Part shown: piece after piece, positions 41,502 through 51,344 of the stretch
Layout: the number at the start of each line of letters is the position of its first letter
Numbering within the stretch: position 1 is the stretch's first letter
Notes under the pieces: generated by a model
The model's input: the letters and a program-made list of their open reading frames with translations, nothing else
Database searches by the model: none
What the model was told of the DNA's origin: nothing
DNA from: Prevotella sp. E9-3
GTDB taxonomy: Bacteria > Bacteroidota > Bacteroidia > Bacteroidales > Bacteroidaceae
DNA length: 64,000 nt
Direction: 5' to 3'
NCBI RefSeq assembly: GCF_022024015.1
Contig: NZ_CP091786.1
Location: 2,480,001 to 2,544,000 of the forward strand
Made by a program: the position numbers and the translations under genes

Positions 41502-42641
41502 TTAAACTATATTCTTTGTGAGAAAGGTTAAGCTGTGAGATTTCCAGTTTGCTCTAATCTTGTCAATCTTTTTCCAGTCTATCCGCTCTTTAACATTACA
41601 TTCGCCAACATCAGTTATCATGCGATTCTCTAAACCAAATATTTTCAGCAAAGATGCAATTCTAGACACACCTCTATAACTATTTGCCAACACATAGAAG
41701 GGTTTATGAAAGATAATGCAGAAGACACACGCATGAAAACTGTCTGTGATGACAAAGTCTGCATAACATAAGCCAGCTAGCCAAGATTCAACTGGTGGTT
41801 GTATACGCTCCTCTATAGTTGCGGTAGCATCCTCCACTTTCGAATTTAAGCGCAAAACCTTTAATTCTAATTCCTTGGACAATTTTTCAATAGCACTCAC
41901 TTTGTTATCATCATAATCAAGCACATATGTGGCAAGTGTTTTATTAATTGAGTCCGCATTATTTACAGAGAATAACCTGCTATAATCATCTTTGTCCAAC
42001 AGCATTGTCGGATCTAACACATGACTTGCAGATATTCCAAGATGTTCACGACATAGTTTAACACCACTTTCCTCACGGACAGAAACCGCTTTGAATTTTT
42101 TTATAAGTTTGGAGCAGTTATCTGTCTGTGTTACAGAATACTCCCAACTGTCTGTACCAAAGGATGCTGCGTAAGCTAACTTAGGAACATCCCAAGTTGC
42201 AGCAAACCCGAAGAACATATCTTCTATATTCCGGGTATAAGCAGGTCTCCATACTTGGTCAGACCCAACAATCAACAAGTCAAAAGAGTCTCTTTTTACA
42301 TCATTACTCAAAGACCTATAGAGATATTGATGTATGTATCTGTTTATAAAGGTATATGTGTTTTCATTAATTATAGAATAACTTTTCTTAATTTCAATCT
42401 CCTCTTTCTGAATATTGAAATATTTAGACATTTTTCTGCGCAAAATAGCCCACACTATTCTTTTTATAAATGATAGACATATCTTCGTTGCAGGATAGTG
42501 TATGGGATCTTGATTCTGATTTAGAACAGCTACCTCATGCCCCATGCGCTCCAATACCGTTTGGAGTGCATAAGCTTGAAGGATTCCTCCATAATTGGTA
42601 TGGAGAGGAAGGGTCAGTATTCCTATGTTCATTATATTCAA
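41502..42641 (-). CDS. Polysaccharide pyruvyl transferase family protein
   Basis: A 379-residue protein of the CsaB/PssM type (PF04230). MNIGILTLPLHTNYGGILQA is the N-terminal signature; DLLIVGSDQVWRPAYTRNIE and the later FVITDSFHACVFCIIFHKPF (His motif) are the others. The enzyme puts a pyruvyl group from phosphoenolpyruvate as a ketal on a sugar, which gives the polymer negative charge. The start is either 42641 or the ATG three codons on. It is four bases ahead of the downstream glycosyltransferase. Confidence 0.9.
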   Translation of the reverse strand: MNIMNIGILTLPLHTNYGGILQAYALQTVLERMGHEVAVLNQNQDPIHYPATKICLSFIKRIVWAILRRKMSKYFNIQKEEIEIKKSYSIINENTYTFINRYIHQYLYRSLSNDVKRDSFDLLIVGSDQVWRPAYTRNIEDMFFGFAATWDVPKLAYAASFGTDSWEYSVTQTDNCSKLIKKFKAVSVREESGVKLCREHLGISASHVLDPTMLLDKDDYSRLFSVNNADSINKTLATYVLDYDDNKVSAIEKLSKELELKVLRLNSKVEDATATIEERIQPPVESWLAGLCYADFVITDSFHACVFCIIFHKPFYVLANSYRGVSRIASLLKIFGLENRMITDVGECNVKERIDWKKIDKIRANWKSHSLTFLTKNIV

Positions 42642-42673
42642 CTTTGAATAACCACGTTGCTGGGGCTATTTTA

Positions 42674-43645
42674 TTAGATGCCTATTATTTGCTTCAAAAG
42701 TTTTTTCAGAAAAAAACATCTCACCTTCCATGGATTACCTCCATATTTCTTGTAGTCAGAAAGATATTTTTCAATATCACTATAGTTCCTTGTTTCAAAG
42801 GCCAATACTGCTATTGATTTAGCTCTCAGCTGCAGATAAGAAGTACGATAGTCATCCTTTTCTTTCTGTGGCATTGATTCGATTGAACCTAAAATAGAGT
42901 CTATGTATTCAGGGGCTTTTTTATACAGAAGTGCTTTTGTGGAATATTTACTATACTCCCCGTGACTAATTGATGATTTTCTCACTAAATAACATACTAA
43001 TGGTTCAGGAATTGTCCATGCCTTATATTTATAGTAAAGAGGCAGACAAATCTGTCGCTGTTGCCCTGTGTTGTAAGCATTATATATTTTTAATCCCGTC
43101 ATCTCACGGAGAGCTGACACCCTTACCATATAGTCTATCGGAGCAAAATTATACCCATTTCTACCATATAAACAATCTTCAAACAATGTGCCCGGGTCGT
43201 CCTCCGGAAAATTTTCATATGCCATGCCTATCGGTTGCATGTTCTCTTCATTAATAAAAAGGAGTTGACTCCGGATAATAGCATATTCGTCTGGTAGACT
43301 CTCAAACTTGTTAACGAACGTTTCTATAGATGTTGGACCAGAATAATAGTCATCACTATCTGGCATAATCAAATATTTTCCCTTTATGTACTTAAATCCC
43401 GTTTGCATTGCAGCAGAAGGACCTAAGTCGTCCTGATGGATATATTTTGTATAATATCCTTTTTTTTCAAGTTTAATAAAATAATCTTTTACGATGTCTG
43501 CCGTATTATCTTTGGAGTCATTATCAACAACAATTATTTCCATATTTGTATATGTTTGACTCAACAAAGAATCTATTAGCCTATAAATATATGCTGCAGA
43601 ATTATGACATGGTATTATGACTGAGACCAGCGGTTTATTATCCAT
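42674..43645 (-). CDS. Glycosyltransferase family 2
   Basis: A 323-residue GT-A enzyme with VSVIIPCHNSAAYIYRLIDS, MEIIVVDNDSKDNTADIVKD, GPSAAMQTGFKYIKGKYLIM and MPDSDDYYSG, the metal-binding DxD. A later segment with TGQQRQICLPLYYKYKAWTI is typical of the acceptor side. It is likely to add one sugar to the repeat unit. It stands between the pyruvyl transferase and the reductase genes. Confidence 0.92.
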   Translation of the reverse strand: MDNKPLVSVIIPCHNSAAYIYRLIDSLLSQTYTNMEIIVVDNDSKDNTADIVKDYFIKLEKKGYYTKYIHQDDLGPSAAMQTGFKYIKGKYLIMPDSDDYYSGPTSIETFVNKFESLPDEYAIIRSQLLFINEENMQPIGMAYENFPEDDPGTLFEDCLYGRNGYNFAPIDYMVRVSALREMTGLKIYNAYNTGQQRQICLPLYYKYKAWTIPEPLVCYLVRKSSISHGEYSKYSTKALLYKKAPEYIDSILGSIESMPQKEKDDYRTSYLQLRAKSIAVLAFETRNYSDIEKYLSDYKKYGGNPWKVRCFFLKKLLKQIIGI

Positions 43646-43675
43646 ATTTCTTTAACTTTTATATGTTTTGTTAGA

Positions 43676-44593
43676 TTATCTTCTGAATATTTCCTCAATT
43701 GTAGAAATTGGCAAATAATCTAGTGCTTTTTTTAACTTTTCTCCATTTAAACAGAGACTTCTAATATCACCATCTCTACGCACTGATTGGCCAAAATATT
43801 CCTCTTTACAAGGAACATCGTAAATCTTGAAAAGTCGCTCAATTAGGTTGCGAATGCTCAAAAACTCTCCACCTCCAACACAATACAGACCACTTGGTAT
43901 ATGAGCCATAATAGACTTGTCAACCGTTTGTATCATCTCCTCCAAAGTGATGAACTGACGTGTCTGGGTACCTGCACTAAACTTAGGTGCTTCAGGCTTC
44001 TTACCTGCACAATAATCTTGCAAATACTGGAGTGTATAAGGAACAAGTCTTGTTCCAGGTTTCAAATCATCTTCTGAGAACATATTTGGAAGAATGAAAT
44101 GATAAGTAGTAAAATCTGCCTTAAAATCTCGCATATAGCGACCATACAAGCGCTTCGATAAAGCATAGTCATTGGTCACAGGCAATGTAGAGCATACGAC
44201 CTCGTCTTCATTAAAGGCTTTTCCTTCCTCTTCATTCACACCAATCTCCATATAAGATCCAAAAGACACATAAATGCCTTTGAATCCTGCTTTTTTCAAG
44301 CCCAAAGTAATAGCAATGGGAGCAGAAACATTAAGTTGATACATTAAGAGTGAAGGTGTACTTAATGCAGCTTGTACTCCTGCACCAGAGGAATAGATTA
44401 CGACATCTGCTATGGCAACATCTTCATAATTCAAGGTCTGAGTTACCAGATTAACCTTTGTAAAACTATCACAAGTGTAACCCTGCGGTTCATCCAACCC
44501 ATATACAACTACAGTCGTATCAGGTCGACCATAGAAGTACTTTGTAAGTGCAACGGAAAGCATTCCATTAGCACCTATAATTGCTATTTTCAT
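43676..44593 (-). CDS. NAD(P)-dependent sugar-nucleotide reductase/epimerase
   Basis: A 305-residue SDR protein of RmlD/GalE style, with IGANGMLSVALTKYF at the N-terminus, VVIYSSGAGVQAAL and NDYALSKRLYGRY, the Tyr-x3-Lys catalytic pair. It follows directly (one-base overlap) on rfbG, after the cupin and rfbF. By analogy with RmlD it would reduce the 4-keto group of the CDP-linked 6-deoxysugar made by RfbG. The substrate is inferred from its neighbours. Confidence 0.85.
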   Translation of the reverse strand: MKIAIIGANGMLSVALTKYFYGRPDTTVVVYGLDEPQGYTCDSFTKVNLVTQTLNYEDVAIADVVIYSSGAGVQAALSTPSLLMYQLNVSAPIAITLGLKKAGFKGIYVSFGSYMEIGVNEEEGKAFNEDEVVCSTLPVTNDYALSKRLYGRYMRDFKADFTTYHFILPNMFSEDDLKPGTRLVPYTLQYLQDYCAGKKPEAPKFSAGTQTRQFITLEEMIQTVDKSIMAHIPSGLYCVGGGEFLSIRNLIERLFKIYDVPCKEEYFGQSVRRDGDIRSLCLNGEKLKKALDYLPISTIEEIFRR

Positions 44594-45669
44594 TAACTTA
44601 AAAATTTATCTATTTCTTCAATACAGATACTATATACATCCTCTTTCTGGTATCGCTTGTACCAATCAGAAGTCAGAATAGCTGTCTGCTTTGCATCCAA
44701 TCTTGGTTTCCAACCCAAGCGTGTCTTTGCCTTGGTAATGTCAAGCATCAATAGGTTGGCTTCGTGTAAGGCACCAGGATTTGAAACATCTTTCAGTTCT
44801 CCCCTTCCAAAACACTTAACCAGCTTTGCAGCAACTTCCCAAACAGTGGATACTGAATCAGCCTCCGGTCCAAAGTTCCAACCTTCGCAGTATCCGGTGG
44901 GATTCTCCCACATCTTCTGGGCAAGAAGCAAATAACCACTCAGCGGTTCCAACACATGCTCCCAAGGGCGTACAGCTTTAGGCGAACGTATCTCGATAGG
45001 TTTTCCTGCTTCTAAAGCACGGATGCAGTCAGGAATGATACGGTCTTTAGCCCAATCGCCACCACCTATCACATTACCGGCACGAACGCTGGCCAGGCTC
45101 ACATGATGTTTCTTTCCATAATCTTCAGGATTGAAGAAACTTCTGCGCCAGCTTTGGATGGCTATTTCACAAGCACCTTTGCTGGAGCTATAGGGGTCGT
45201 AACCACCAAACGGATCATCCTCTTTATAGCCTCTCATCTGCTCTTTGTTATCGTAGCACTTGTCGGTGGTAATCATCACGCCTACCTTTACGCTATCAGT
45301 CGCTCGAATAGCTTCCATGATGTTAATGGTACCCATCACGTTGGTCTGGTAGGTCTCAACAGGTATCTCATAGCTGAGACGCACCAAGGGCTGAGCGGCA
45401 AGGTGGAATACAATCTCCGGTTGGTACTGAGCGAAGATTTCCTTCATCTTCTCCCCATCACGGATGTCAGCACGGATGTCTGCTTTAATCTTCTTACCAA
45501 TACCGGAGAGAACAAAGTTGTCTTTCTCGCTATAGGGGTCAAGTCCAACGCCAACCACCTCTGCTCCCAGTTCGTGAAGCCAGATGGAGAGCCAAGAGCC
45601 TTTGAAACCGGTGTGACCGGTTACAAGGACTTTCTTGCCTTTATAAAATCCGTTATATTTGTCTATCAT
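44593..45669 (-). CDS. rfbG: CDP-glucose 4,6-dehydratase
   Basis: The start is the ATG at 45669 (MIDKYNGFYKGKKVLVTGHT), four bases behind the cupin stop; a longer frame within that gene is not used. The enzyme removes water from CDP-glucose to give CDP-4-keto-6-deoxyglucose. TGHTGFKGSWLSIWLHELGA and the catalytic region PYSSSKGACEIAIQSW with ITTDKCYDN are typical, as is VRAGNVIGGGDWAKDRIIPD. The length (358 residues) is normal. It follows rfbF and the cupin, the usual neighbours. Confidence 0.95.
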   Translation of the reverse strand: MIDKYNGFYKGKKVLVTGHTGFKGSWLSIWLHELGAEVVGVGLDPYSEKDNFVLSGIGKKIKADIRADIRDGEKMKEIFAQYQPEIVFHLAAQPLVRLSYEIPVETYQTNVMGTINIMEAIRATDSVKVGVMITTDKCYDNKEQMRGYKEDDPFGGYDPYSSSKGACEIAIQSWRRSFFNPEDYGKKHHVSLASVRAGNVIGGGDWAKDRIIPDCIRALEAGKPIEIRSPKAVRPWEHVLEPLSGYLLLAQKMWENPTGYCEGWNFGPEADSVSTVWEVAAKLVKCFGRGELKDVSNPGALHEANLLMLDITKAKTRLGWKPRLDAKQTAILTSDWYKRYQKEDVYSICIEEIDKFLS

Positions 45670-45673
45670 ATAC

Positions 45674-46078
45674 TTATTTGATTGAATATGCAATTGTATC
45701 AGCAGGGTCATAAAGTTTGTCCGTATAAGCCAAGAGGATAAAGTTCTTATCACTATTATTTACGACGATATGGGCCACATTATTGGGAATAAAGACTGTG
45801 ATAGCTTTTTCCAATGACATCTCTATATCACGTCTTTCATGTGTTACCATATCCTCCAGTTTAAGGACGGCACTTCCTTCAATTAGAGTAAACCACTCAA
45901 CTGCTTTAGGATGATAGTGCCCACCTTTACCCTGTCCAGGCTTTCCCATTGTTAGATACACTTCACCTGTATGGGAAGGGATGCCCTCTTCAGTTCCTGT
46001 TATTGCTTTTAAGAACCATCCGCGATCGTCTGCTATTAAACGACGCTGAATTATATGAACTTTATCTATTTGACTCAT
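45674..46078 (-). CDS. RmlC-like cupin, putative CDP-sugar epimerase
   Basis: A 134-residue cupin. It opens IIQRRLIADDRGWFLKAITG as RmlC-type proteins do, has HYHPKAVEWFTLIEGSAVLK as the main cupin motif and VFIPNNVAHIVVNNSDKNF after it. The gene lies between rfbF and rfbG and overlaps rfbF at TAATG. A 3- or 5-epimerase for the CDP-4-keto-6-deoxyglucose is the likely role, as in the dTDP-rhamnose path; a ligand-binding or isomerase function of the FdtA type is the alternative. Confidence 0.75.
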   Translation of the reverse strand: MSQIDKVHIIQRRLIADDRGWFLKAITGTEEGIPSHTGEVYLTMGKPGQGKGGHYHPKAVEWFTLIEGSAVLKLEDMVTHERRDIEMSLEKAITVFIPNNVAHIVVNNSDKNFILLAYTDKLYDPADTIAYSIK

Positions 46079-46902
46079 TAAATTTGTCCGTTACGTTTAC
46101 GCGCCTCAATACTAGGAACTTGTCTATCCCATCTTTTCCACGGTGCTTTGTCTTGTGCCAGAAGATCCTCTAACATATTCTTTTCACGAATGTTATCCAT
46201 GCATTGCCAGAAACCTTCATGGATGTAAGACATCAGTTCGCCCTCGCTGGCAAGTTTAACCAATGCTGTTTTTTCAAAAATACATGAGTCACCATCAAGC
46301 AAATCAAATACTTTAGGCTCTAAAACCATATAGCCAGCATTAATTGGTGCACCATCACTTGCGTTTTTCTCGCGGAATGAACGAACCGAATTACTCTCGT
46401 CAATATCTAGAACGCCTTTATCTTGTGCCATCTTAACTGCTGTCAAAGTAGCTAACTTCCCATGAGACTTATGGAATTCTACGAGTTTATTTATCTCCAC
46501 ATCACAAACTCCATCACCATATGTAAGCATAAATGGTTCGTCTCCGATATACTTTTGAATGCGCTTGATACGTCCACCTGTCATAGTGTTATAGCCAGTA
46601 TCTACTACTGTCACCTCCCACGGTTCCATATTAGTCTGATGCACAGTCATTTCATTCTTACCATCGCGATAATCGAAGGTGACATCTGAGTTATGGAGGA
46701 AGTAGTTAGCAAACCAATCCTTAATATACTCTTGCTTATAACCAGCACAAATGATAAACTCGGTATGACCATAATAGGCATACTCTTTCATGATATGCCA
46801 CAAAATAGGCATTCCACCTATTTCTATCATTGGTTTTGGCTTAAATTGGCTTTCTTCACTTATACGCGAACCAAAACCACCGGCTAATAATACAACTTTC
46901 AT
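46078..46902 (-). CDS. rfbF: Glucose-1-phosphate cytidylyltransferase
   Basis: A 274-residue nucleotidyltransferase that makes CDP-glucose from CTP and glucose-1-phosphate. MKVVLLAGGFGSRISEESQF, KPKPMIEIGGMPILWHIMKE and YGDGVCDVEINKLVEFH are the signature, CTP-binding and metal-binding parts. Length and motifs are as in RfbF of Salmonella and Yersinia. It lies one base behind the flippase gene stop, so the operon continues without a gap. Confidence 0.96.
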   Translation of the reverse strand: MKVVLLAGGFGSRISEESQFKPKPMIEIGGMPILWHIMKEYAYYGHTEFIICAGYKQEYIKDWFANYFLHNSDVTFDYRDGKNEMTVHQTNMEPWEVTVVDTGYNTMTGGRIKRIQKYIGDEPFMLTYGDGVCDVEINKLVEFHKSHGKLATLTAVKMAQDKGVLDIDESNSVRSFREKNASDGAPINAGYMVLEPKVFDLLDGDSCIFEKTALVKLASEGELMSYIHEGFWQCMDNIREKNMLEDLLAQDKAPWKRWDRQVPSIEARKRNGQI

Positions 46903-46903
46903 A

Positions 46904-48349
46904 TTATTTTTTAGAGTTAAGTAAATATTTTACTTCATCAAGTTCTTCGAACCTAAGCAAATAACTAATTCCACAATAAAATAATATTCCAAACACTCCA
47001 CCAAAAAGAACCTGTAAATATAAGCTAACAATATAATTGTTTATAATAATAATTAGAACAAACATCAACAGGGACAAGATAAAAAAAGGCAATATGTCTT
47101 TCATTTGCATAAAAAAACCAACTTTAATTAACTTTCCCGTATAGTATGTATTCATTGTAAGGGCTATAATTTGCATCAAAATTTCTGCTGCACAAAACCA
47201 GATAATTCCCCCAAATATTAAAGTCGGGATTGTAATCATCACACCAATTGGTTTAATAATCATCCTAAGTTTCAAAGCCAAATCTGTTCGTCCTTTAACA
47301 TATAAAAGATTCACATTCAATATTTGTATAGGTTGCCAAATATAAGTAAAGCATAATAATTGAAGAAGTATGACACAGGCCTCCCATTTCGCTGTAATCA
47401 TAATTAAAACAAGTGGTCTAGCCAATGCTGCTAAAAGAAGCATGATAGGGAATAGTAGAAATGCAGATACTCTAATCATTTTTCTATAATTAAGTCCCAA
47501 TTTCTCATCATCATCTTGAATCTTGCTCAATACAGGGAATGTTACTGTACTTAAAACGCTGACTACATTAGAAGAAGGCAATGCTGCATAACCTTTTGCA
47601 CGATTATAATTACCTAAATCAACCGTCCCTCCTCCAAATTTTCCAATCAAAAATGGTGCAAGATTTGAGACAAAAGTATCTAAGAGTTGTGATGCGACAA
47701 CTTTATTTCCATACCCCCAAAGATATTTAAAAGAATCTCTGGACCATCTTTCACGAGGAAACCATTTCACAACCAACCATGTTTGTATGAGTCCGAGGAT
47801 ACTTGAAGACAGGTTTGCTATAACTAACGCCCATAGACCATAACCCATATATGCTGCTGAAATACCTAAAATTGCTGATACAATCTTATTGACTATAGAA
47901 ATTCGAGCAGGTGTTTTAAAATCAAGTTTCCGCTGTAAAATAACATTCTGAGGAGTAATTAGCGGTGCCCATAAGAAGGTTAGTGCAGTTATTCGAATTA
48001 ACTTCTTAAGTATAGGCGTGTCATAAAAATCTGCAATCCAAGGGGCACAGATGAACAAACATAAATAACAGAAAACACCAACGCCAAAACTATATAAAAA
48101 AGAGGTTGTAAGATCTTTCTCTGACAACTCCTGCTTGCGTACTAAAGCTGAACTAAATCCACTTTCAATGAAAACATTAGCAATCGCCATAAATATGACA
48201 GGAATAGCAGTTATTCCATAATCAGACGGAGTCAATAATCGTGCCATAACAATGCCAACGATAAACTGCATGGCATAGTTGGCGAACTGATTAAAGAACG
48301 ACCAGTATAACCCCTTCTTCGTTTTCTGTCTTAAAGAAGTATCTTCCAT
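46904..48349 (-). CDS. wzx: Oligosaccharide flippase, Wzx-type
   Basis: A 481-residue membrane protein with about 12 to 14 hydrophobic segments. The N-terminal GLYWSFFNQFANYAMQFIVG, then ARLLTPSDYGITAIPVIFM and ESGFSSALVRKQELSEKDL, is typical of the polysaccharide transporter family. It moves lipid-linked repeat units over the inner membrane. It is the only flippase of the window. Its gene lies eight bases after an epimerase gene and runs directly into rfbF. Confidence 0.93.
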   Translation of the reverse strand: MEDTSLRQKTKKGLYWSFFNQFANYAMQFIVGIVMARLLTPSDYGITAIPVIFMAIANVFIESGFSSALVRKQELSEKDLTTSFLYSFGVGVFCYLCLFICAPWIADFYDTPILKKLIRITALTFLWAPLITPQNVILQRKLDFKTPARISIVNKIVSAILGISAAYMGYGLWALVIANLSSSILGLIQTWLVVKWFPRERWSRDSFKYLWGYGNKVVASQLLDTFVSNLAPFLIGKFGGGTVDLGNYNRAKGYAALPSSNVVSVLSTVTFPVLSKIQDDDEKLGLNYRKMIRVSAFLLFPIMLLLAALARPLVLIMITAKWEACVILLQLLCFTYIWQPIQILNVNLLYVKGRTDLALKLRMIIKPIGVMITIPTLIFGGIIWFCAAEILMQIIALTMNTYYTGKLIKVGFFMQMKDILPFFILSLLMFVLIIIINNYIVSLYLQVLFGGVFGILFYCGISYLLRFEELDEVKYLLNSKK

Positions 48350-48356
48350 TACTTTG

Positions 48357-49514
48357 TCAACGATTCAATGTTCTTTTTACTAGGCGAATCCATTTTACTA
48401 TCAAACTTTCTTTATAGAATTCTAAATAGTATAGTATCCTATCTTGAAATGTTGCGTTGCCTAAATAATCCACGAAATTAAGGTTGTACTGCTTATATTC
48501 TATTTGATTATTCTTACACCATTTCTTGATTATACGATCAGTATCAGCATCAAATCTCCAATCAATACCATGTTGATAACCTTGCTCTTGATAAGCTTTT
48601 AAGGTCATGGCTACACCTTCTCTTAACGAGATGGAGTGTTTGAATGAAGGAACTGTATTCTTAATTTTCTGATTACTATTTGTAGCATCAATTGATCTGC
48701 CTCCAAGAATTTCTTCACTCTTGTTTGGCATTTCCTTAGCATAAAAATCCGAAGTTACATCAATTATTTTGGCTTTACATTTCAAAGTTATCTCGATAGC
48801 TTCGATTACTTCATTGAATGAAGGCATTTCATCACCACAGATATTAAAATCTTCATCGTATGCTTTAGGATTACCTATAAGTCCCACCATTCCCACTGCA
48901 TAGTCTTCAACACGCATCATATTTGTACGTGTAGTCCCGCCATTCCAACGAATAATCGGCTTATTAGCTAATATACGTGCACATAATGTCCAATGATAGC
49001 CGTAATCTGGCATTATTCCATAAGGAATACGAGTATCTCCATAAGTAACACACGGACGAACAATCGTATAATGACAATTACTATCTTTGGCTAATGATTT
49101 TAGATGTTCTTCGCTCTTGTATTTGTTGACACTATAACTCCATATTTTAAGCGGTTTTGGTGAGTTTTCTGTCTTAATTCCCGGTTTTGTCTTGTCAAAC
49201 ACCGCACAGGAGGAAACAAAAAAATACTGTTCTGTATATTGAGAGTAAAAATAAAAACTATCGGTAGTCTGCTCATCAGTATAGCAAAGGAAATCCATTA
49301 CTGAAGTAAAGTGTCTTCCCTTTAAATGCAAAGCTATCGTAGAATAATCATTTTTATCACATTTAATCAATTCTGCCCATGAAGGAAGATTACGTTTTCC
49401 ACGATTTATCATCGTCACAGCGATACCTTGACGATGAGCTTCTGCAGCAACAGCAGTACTAATAACTCCTGTACCTCCGACAATAAGTATAGTAAGAGAT
49501 TTTGTTTCTTCCAT
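48357..49514 (-). CDS. NAD-dependent epimerase/dehydratase family protein
   Basis: A 385-residue protein. ILIVGGTGVISTAVAAEAHR is the nucleotide site, SSCAVFDKTKPGIKTE and SYSVNKYKSEEHLKSL hold the catalytic Ser, Tyr and Lys. It is larger than usual by about 80 residues: a tail (GIDWRFDADTDRIIKKW and on) with no match known to me follows the SDR part. It likely changes an activated sugar or an intermediate. It lies six bases from the Fe-S protein gene. Confidence 0.82.
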   Translation of the reverse strand: MEETKSLTILIVGGTGVISTAVAAEAHRQGIAVTMINRGKRNLPSWAELIKCDKNDYSTIALHLKGRHFTSVMDFLCYTDEQTTDSFYFYSQYTEQYFFVSSCAVFDKTKPGIKTENSPKPLKIWSYSVNKYKSEEHLKSLAKDSNCHYTIVRPCVTYGDTRIPYGIMPDYGYHWTLCARILANKPIIRWNGGTTRTNMMRVEDYAVGMVGLIGNPKAYDEDFNICGDEMPSFNEVIEAIEITLKCKAKIIDVTSDFYAKEMPNKSEEILGGRSIDATNSNQKIKNTVPSFKHSISLREGVAMTLKAYQEQGYQHGIDWRFDADTDRIIKKWCKNNQIEYKQYNLNFVDYLGNATFQDRILYYLEFYKESLIVKWIRLVKRTLNR

Positions 49515-49520
49515 AACAAA

Positions 49521-51341
49521 TTACAATTTCCAAGCAATATTTTTCATTACCACTTTTGCTGGGTTTCCGCTAACCAATGAATGTGCAGGCACATTCTGAA
49601 TTACATAAGAATTTGCTCCAACAACTGCTCCTGCTTTAATCTTTACGCCGGGACAAATTGTAGCACCCGAGCATAACCATACGTGATCCTCTATAATTAC
49701 TGGTCGTAATATCTTATAACCTTCAATGGCTATCAAATGAGCATTTGTGTCACGGATACTGACATCACGACCTAAAGATACTCGTCCCTTCATCTCAATG
49801 CGCTTGCCGCAAATAATTGTGCAATTATAGTTTGTACCACAGTGCCCCATGATTAATTCTGCATTAGAGAAAACCTCAACATCACTACCATAGTCAAAAT
49901 GACTATCTTCATTAACAATCATGCGAGCATCACGCTCTAATAAAAGACGAGTCTCCTCATGCGATCTTTTTATCTTTTTACTACCAACGACCAAGGGACC
50001 ATGAAGTTCCAAAAGAGAACCCTTCTGTAATTCTATGACAGTATAAGGTGTTGGATAAATGACACCTTCGTTCAGCCAATCAGTTTTTACATTCTTACTA
50101 AACACATTCAGACTAATAAACTGAAGAAACACAGATGGCTTATATTGGCTGTGTTTTAAAGCGGTACGCCATACTCTCAAATATAATCTCAACTTATGTT
50201 TGAAACCATGTCCAGTCGTCTGACCAAAATAAGTAAGGTGTTTTTCAACAGCTTCCTCTATTGACTTCTCATTAAGATCATTAAAGAAATCCGCTCGATT
50301 GGCTGTCGGGTATTTCTCCGAGTGAAGTAATGCAGGATTTCCTGGAATCATATCGTTGATATCGGCAGACACGCAACGTATATGTTTCTCTACCTTCTTA
50401 AAGAAGTCAAGTCCTCGACTATTGTTCACAATAACCGCAGAGGTTCCTGCATTATCATCCAGTTCTTTATACTCCGCTTTTTTTTCACATCCCCAAAAAT
50501 CTGCAATTGTAATGTCAGCTATACGAGGGAATCCCTTAAATTTACAATCATAGCAAGAGGGACGACTGACGATATGACCATGGTAGGCAGTACTATATAG
50601 ATCGTTGTCTTGAGCACGACTATACATTGTTTTACCATTTTTAAAGTCGAACCTCTTTACAAGATTGCGCCAACCAAGTTCCTTATCCTTGAACTTAAAG
50701 GAAATTAATTTACTGCCAGCTTTACGTTCCCAAAAGTCGAGATACTTTTTATAGAATAAAGGTGAAGTGATACTCTTGCAAATGTAATCAACTATTATCA
50801 GGGACGGATAATCTTTTCCCAAAAATCTGCGCAAAGCCGCCATTTGACAAGGTGAACCACAAACGAGAACCTTCTCTCCTGTCACCAACAAACGTTTTAC
50901 TTCTTTATAGAAGCCACGAGTGTCACTCTGTGAATATTTGCTCTGGCGCAGTCGTTTCAAGTCCTCGGGATTATTACTGATAAAATGAGCTACACTCCAA
51001 TCCTCCTGATATATTGCGCCTCCTACATAGCCGCCTTCACGGTACATTTGTTCTGCTAAAGCAGAAAACATACCACCCGTTGTACTGGCAAAACGTGTTT
51101 CTACGTTTTTATGGATGGCGGCGAAACATACAGGTTTCTCAAACTCATTACGTTTGAGCTCGACAAAATGCAGTTGAGGACATACTTTTTCACACAAACC
51201 ACAATTTATGCATTTGTCTTTATCCACCTCAGGATACCAAAATCCCTCGTTATCGGTATTTAGATGGATTGCATCTTTCGGGCATGCATCATAACAGGCG
51301 TTACAGCCGCAGCAATCTTTTTTATCTTTAATATCAATCAT
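49521..51341 (-). CDS. Fe-S F420-hydrogenase-beta-like protein fused to hexapeptide acyltransferase
   Basis: A 606-residue fusion. Residues 1-60 carry two [4Fe-4S] motifs, CCGCNACYDACP and CINCGLCEKVCP. Residues about 80-330 are the FrhB/FdhB C-terminal domain (TGGMFSALAEQM, CGSPCQMAALRRFLG, PSCYDCKFKGFPRIADITI). From about 430 on there is a left-handed beta-helix acyltransferase (LIMGHCGTNYNCTIICGKRI, LGRDVSIRDTNAH, VWLCSGATICPGVKIKAG, VSGNPAKVVMK). FrhB-type proteins occur in many capsule loci as sugar oxidoreductases of unknown substrate. The fusion links a redox step with acylation, which suggests the two act in one pathway. A broken copy of its N-terminus lies at 53503. Confidence 0.88.
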   Translation of the reverse strand: MIDIKDKKDCCGCNACYDACPKDAIHLNTDNEGFWYPEVDKDKCINCGLCEKVCPQLHFVELKRNEFEKPVCFAAIHKNVETRFASTTGGMFSALAEQMYREGGYVGGAIYQEDWSVAHFISNNPEDLKRLRQSKYSQSDTRGFYKEVKRLLVTGEKVLVCGSPCQMAALRRFLGKDYPSLIIVDYICKSITSPLFYKKYLDFWERKAGSKLISFKFKDKELGWRNLVKRFDFKNGKTMYSRAQDNDLYSTAYHGHIVSRPSCYDCKFKGFPRIADITIADFWGCEKKAEYKELDDNAGTSAVIVNNSRGLDFFKKVEKHIRCVSADINDMIPGNPALLHSEKYPTANRADFFNDLNEKSIEEAVEKHLTYFGQTTGHGFKHKLRLYLRVWRTALKHSQYKPSVFLQFISLNVFSKNVKTDWLNEGVIYPTPYTVIELQKGSLLELHGPLVVGSKKIKRSHEETRLLLERDARMIVNEDSHFDYGSDVEVFSNAELIMGHCGTNYNCTIICGKRIEMKGRVSLGRDVSIRDTNAHLIAIEGYKILRPVIIEDHVWLCSGATICPGVKIKAGAVVGANSYVIQNVPAHSLVSGNPAKVVMKNIAWKL

Positions 51342-51344
51342 GAT

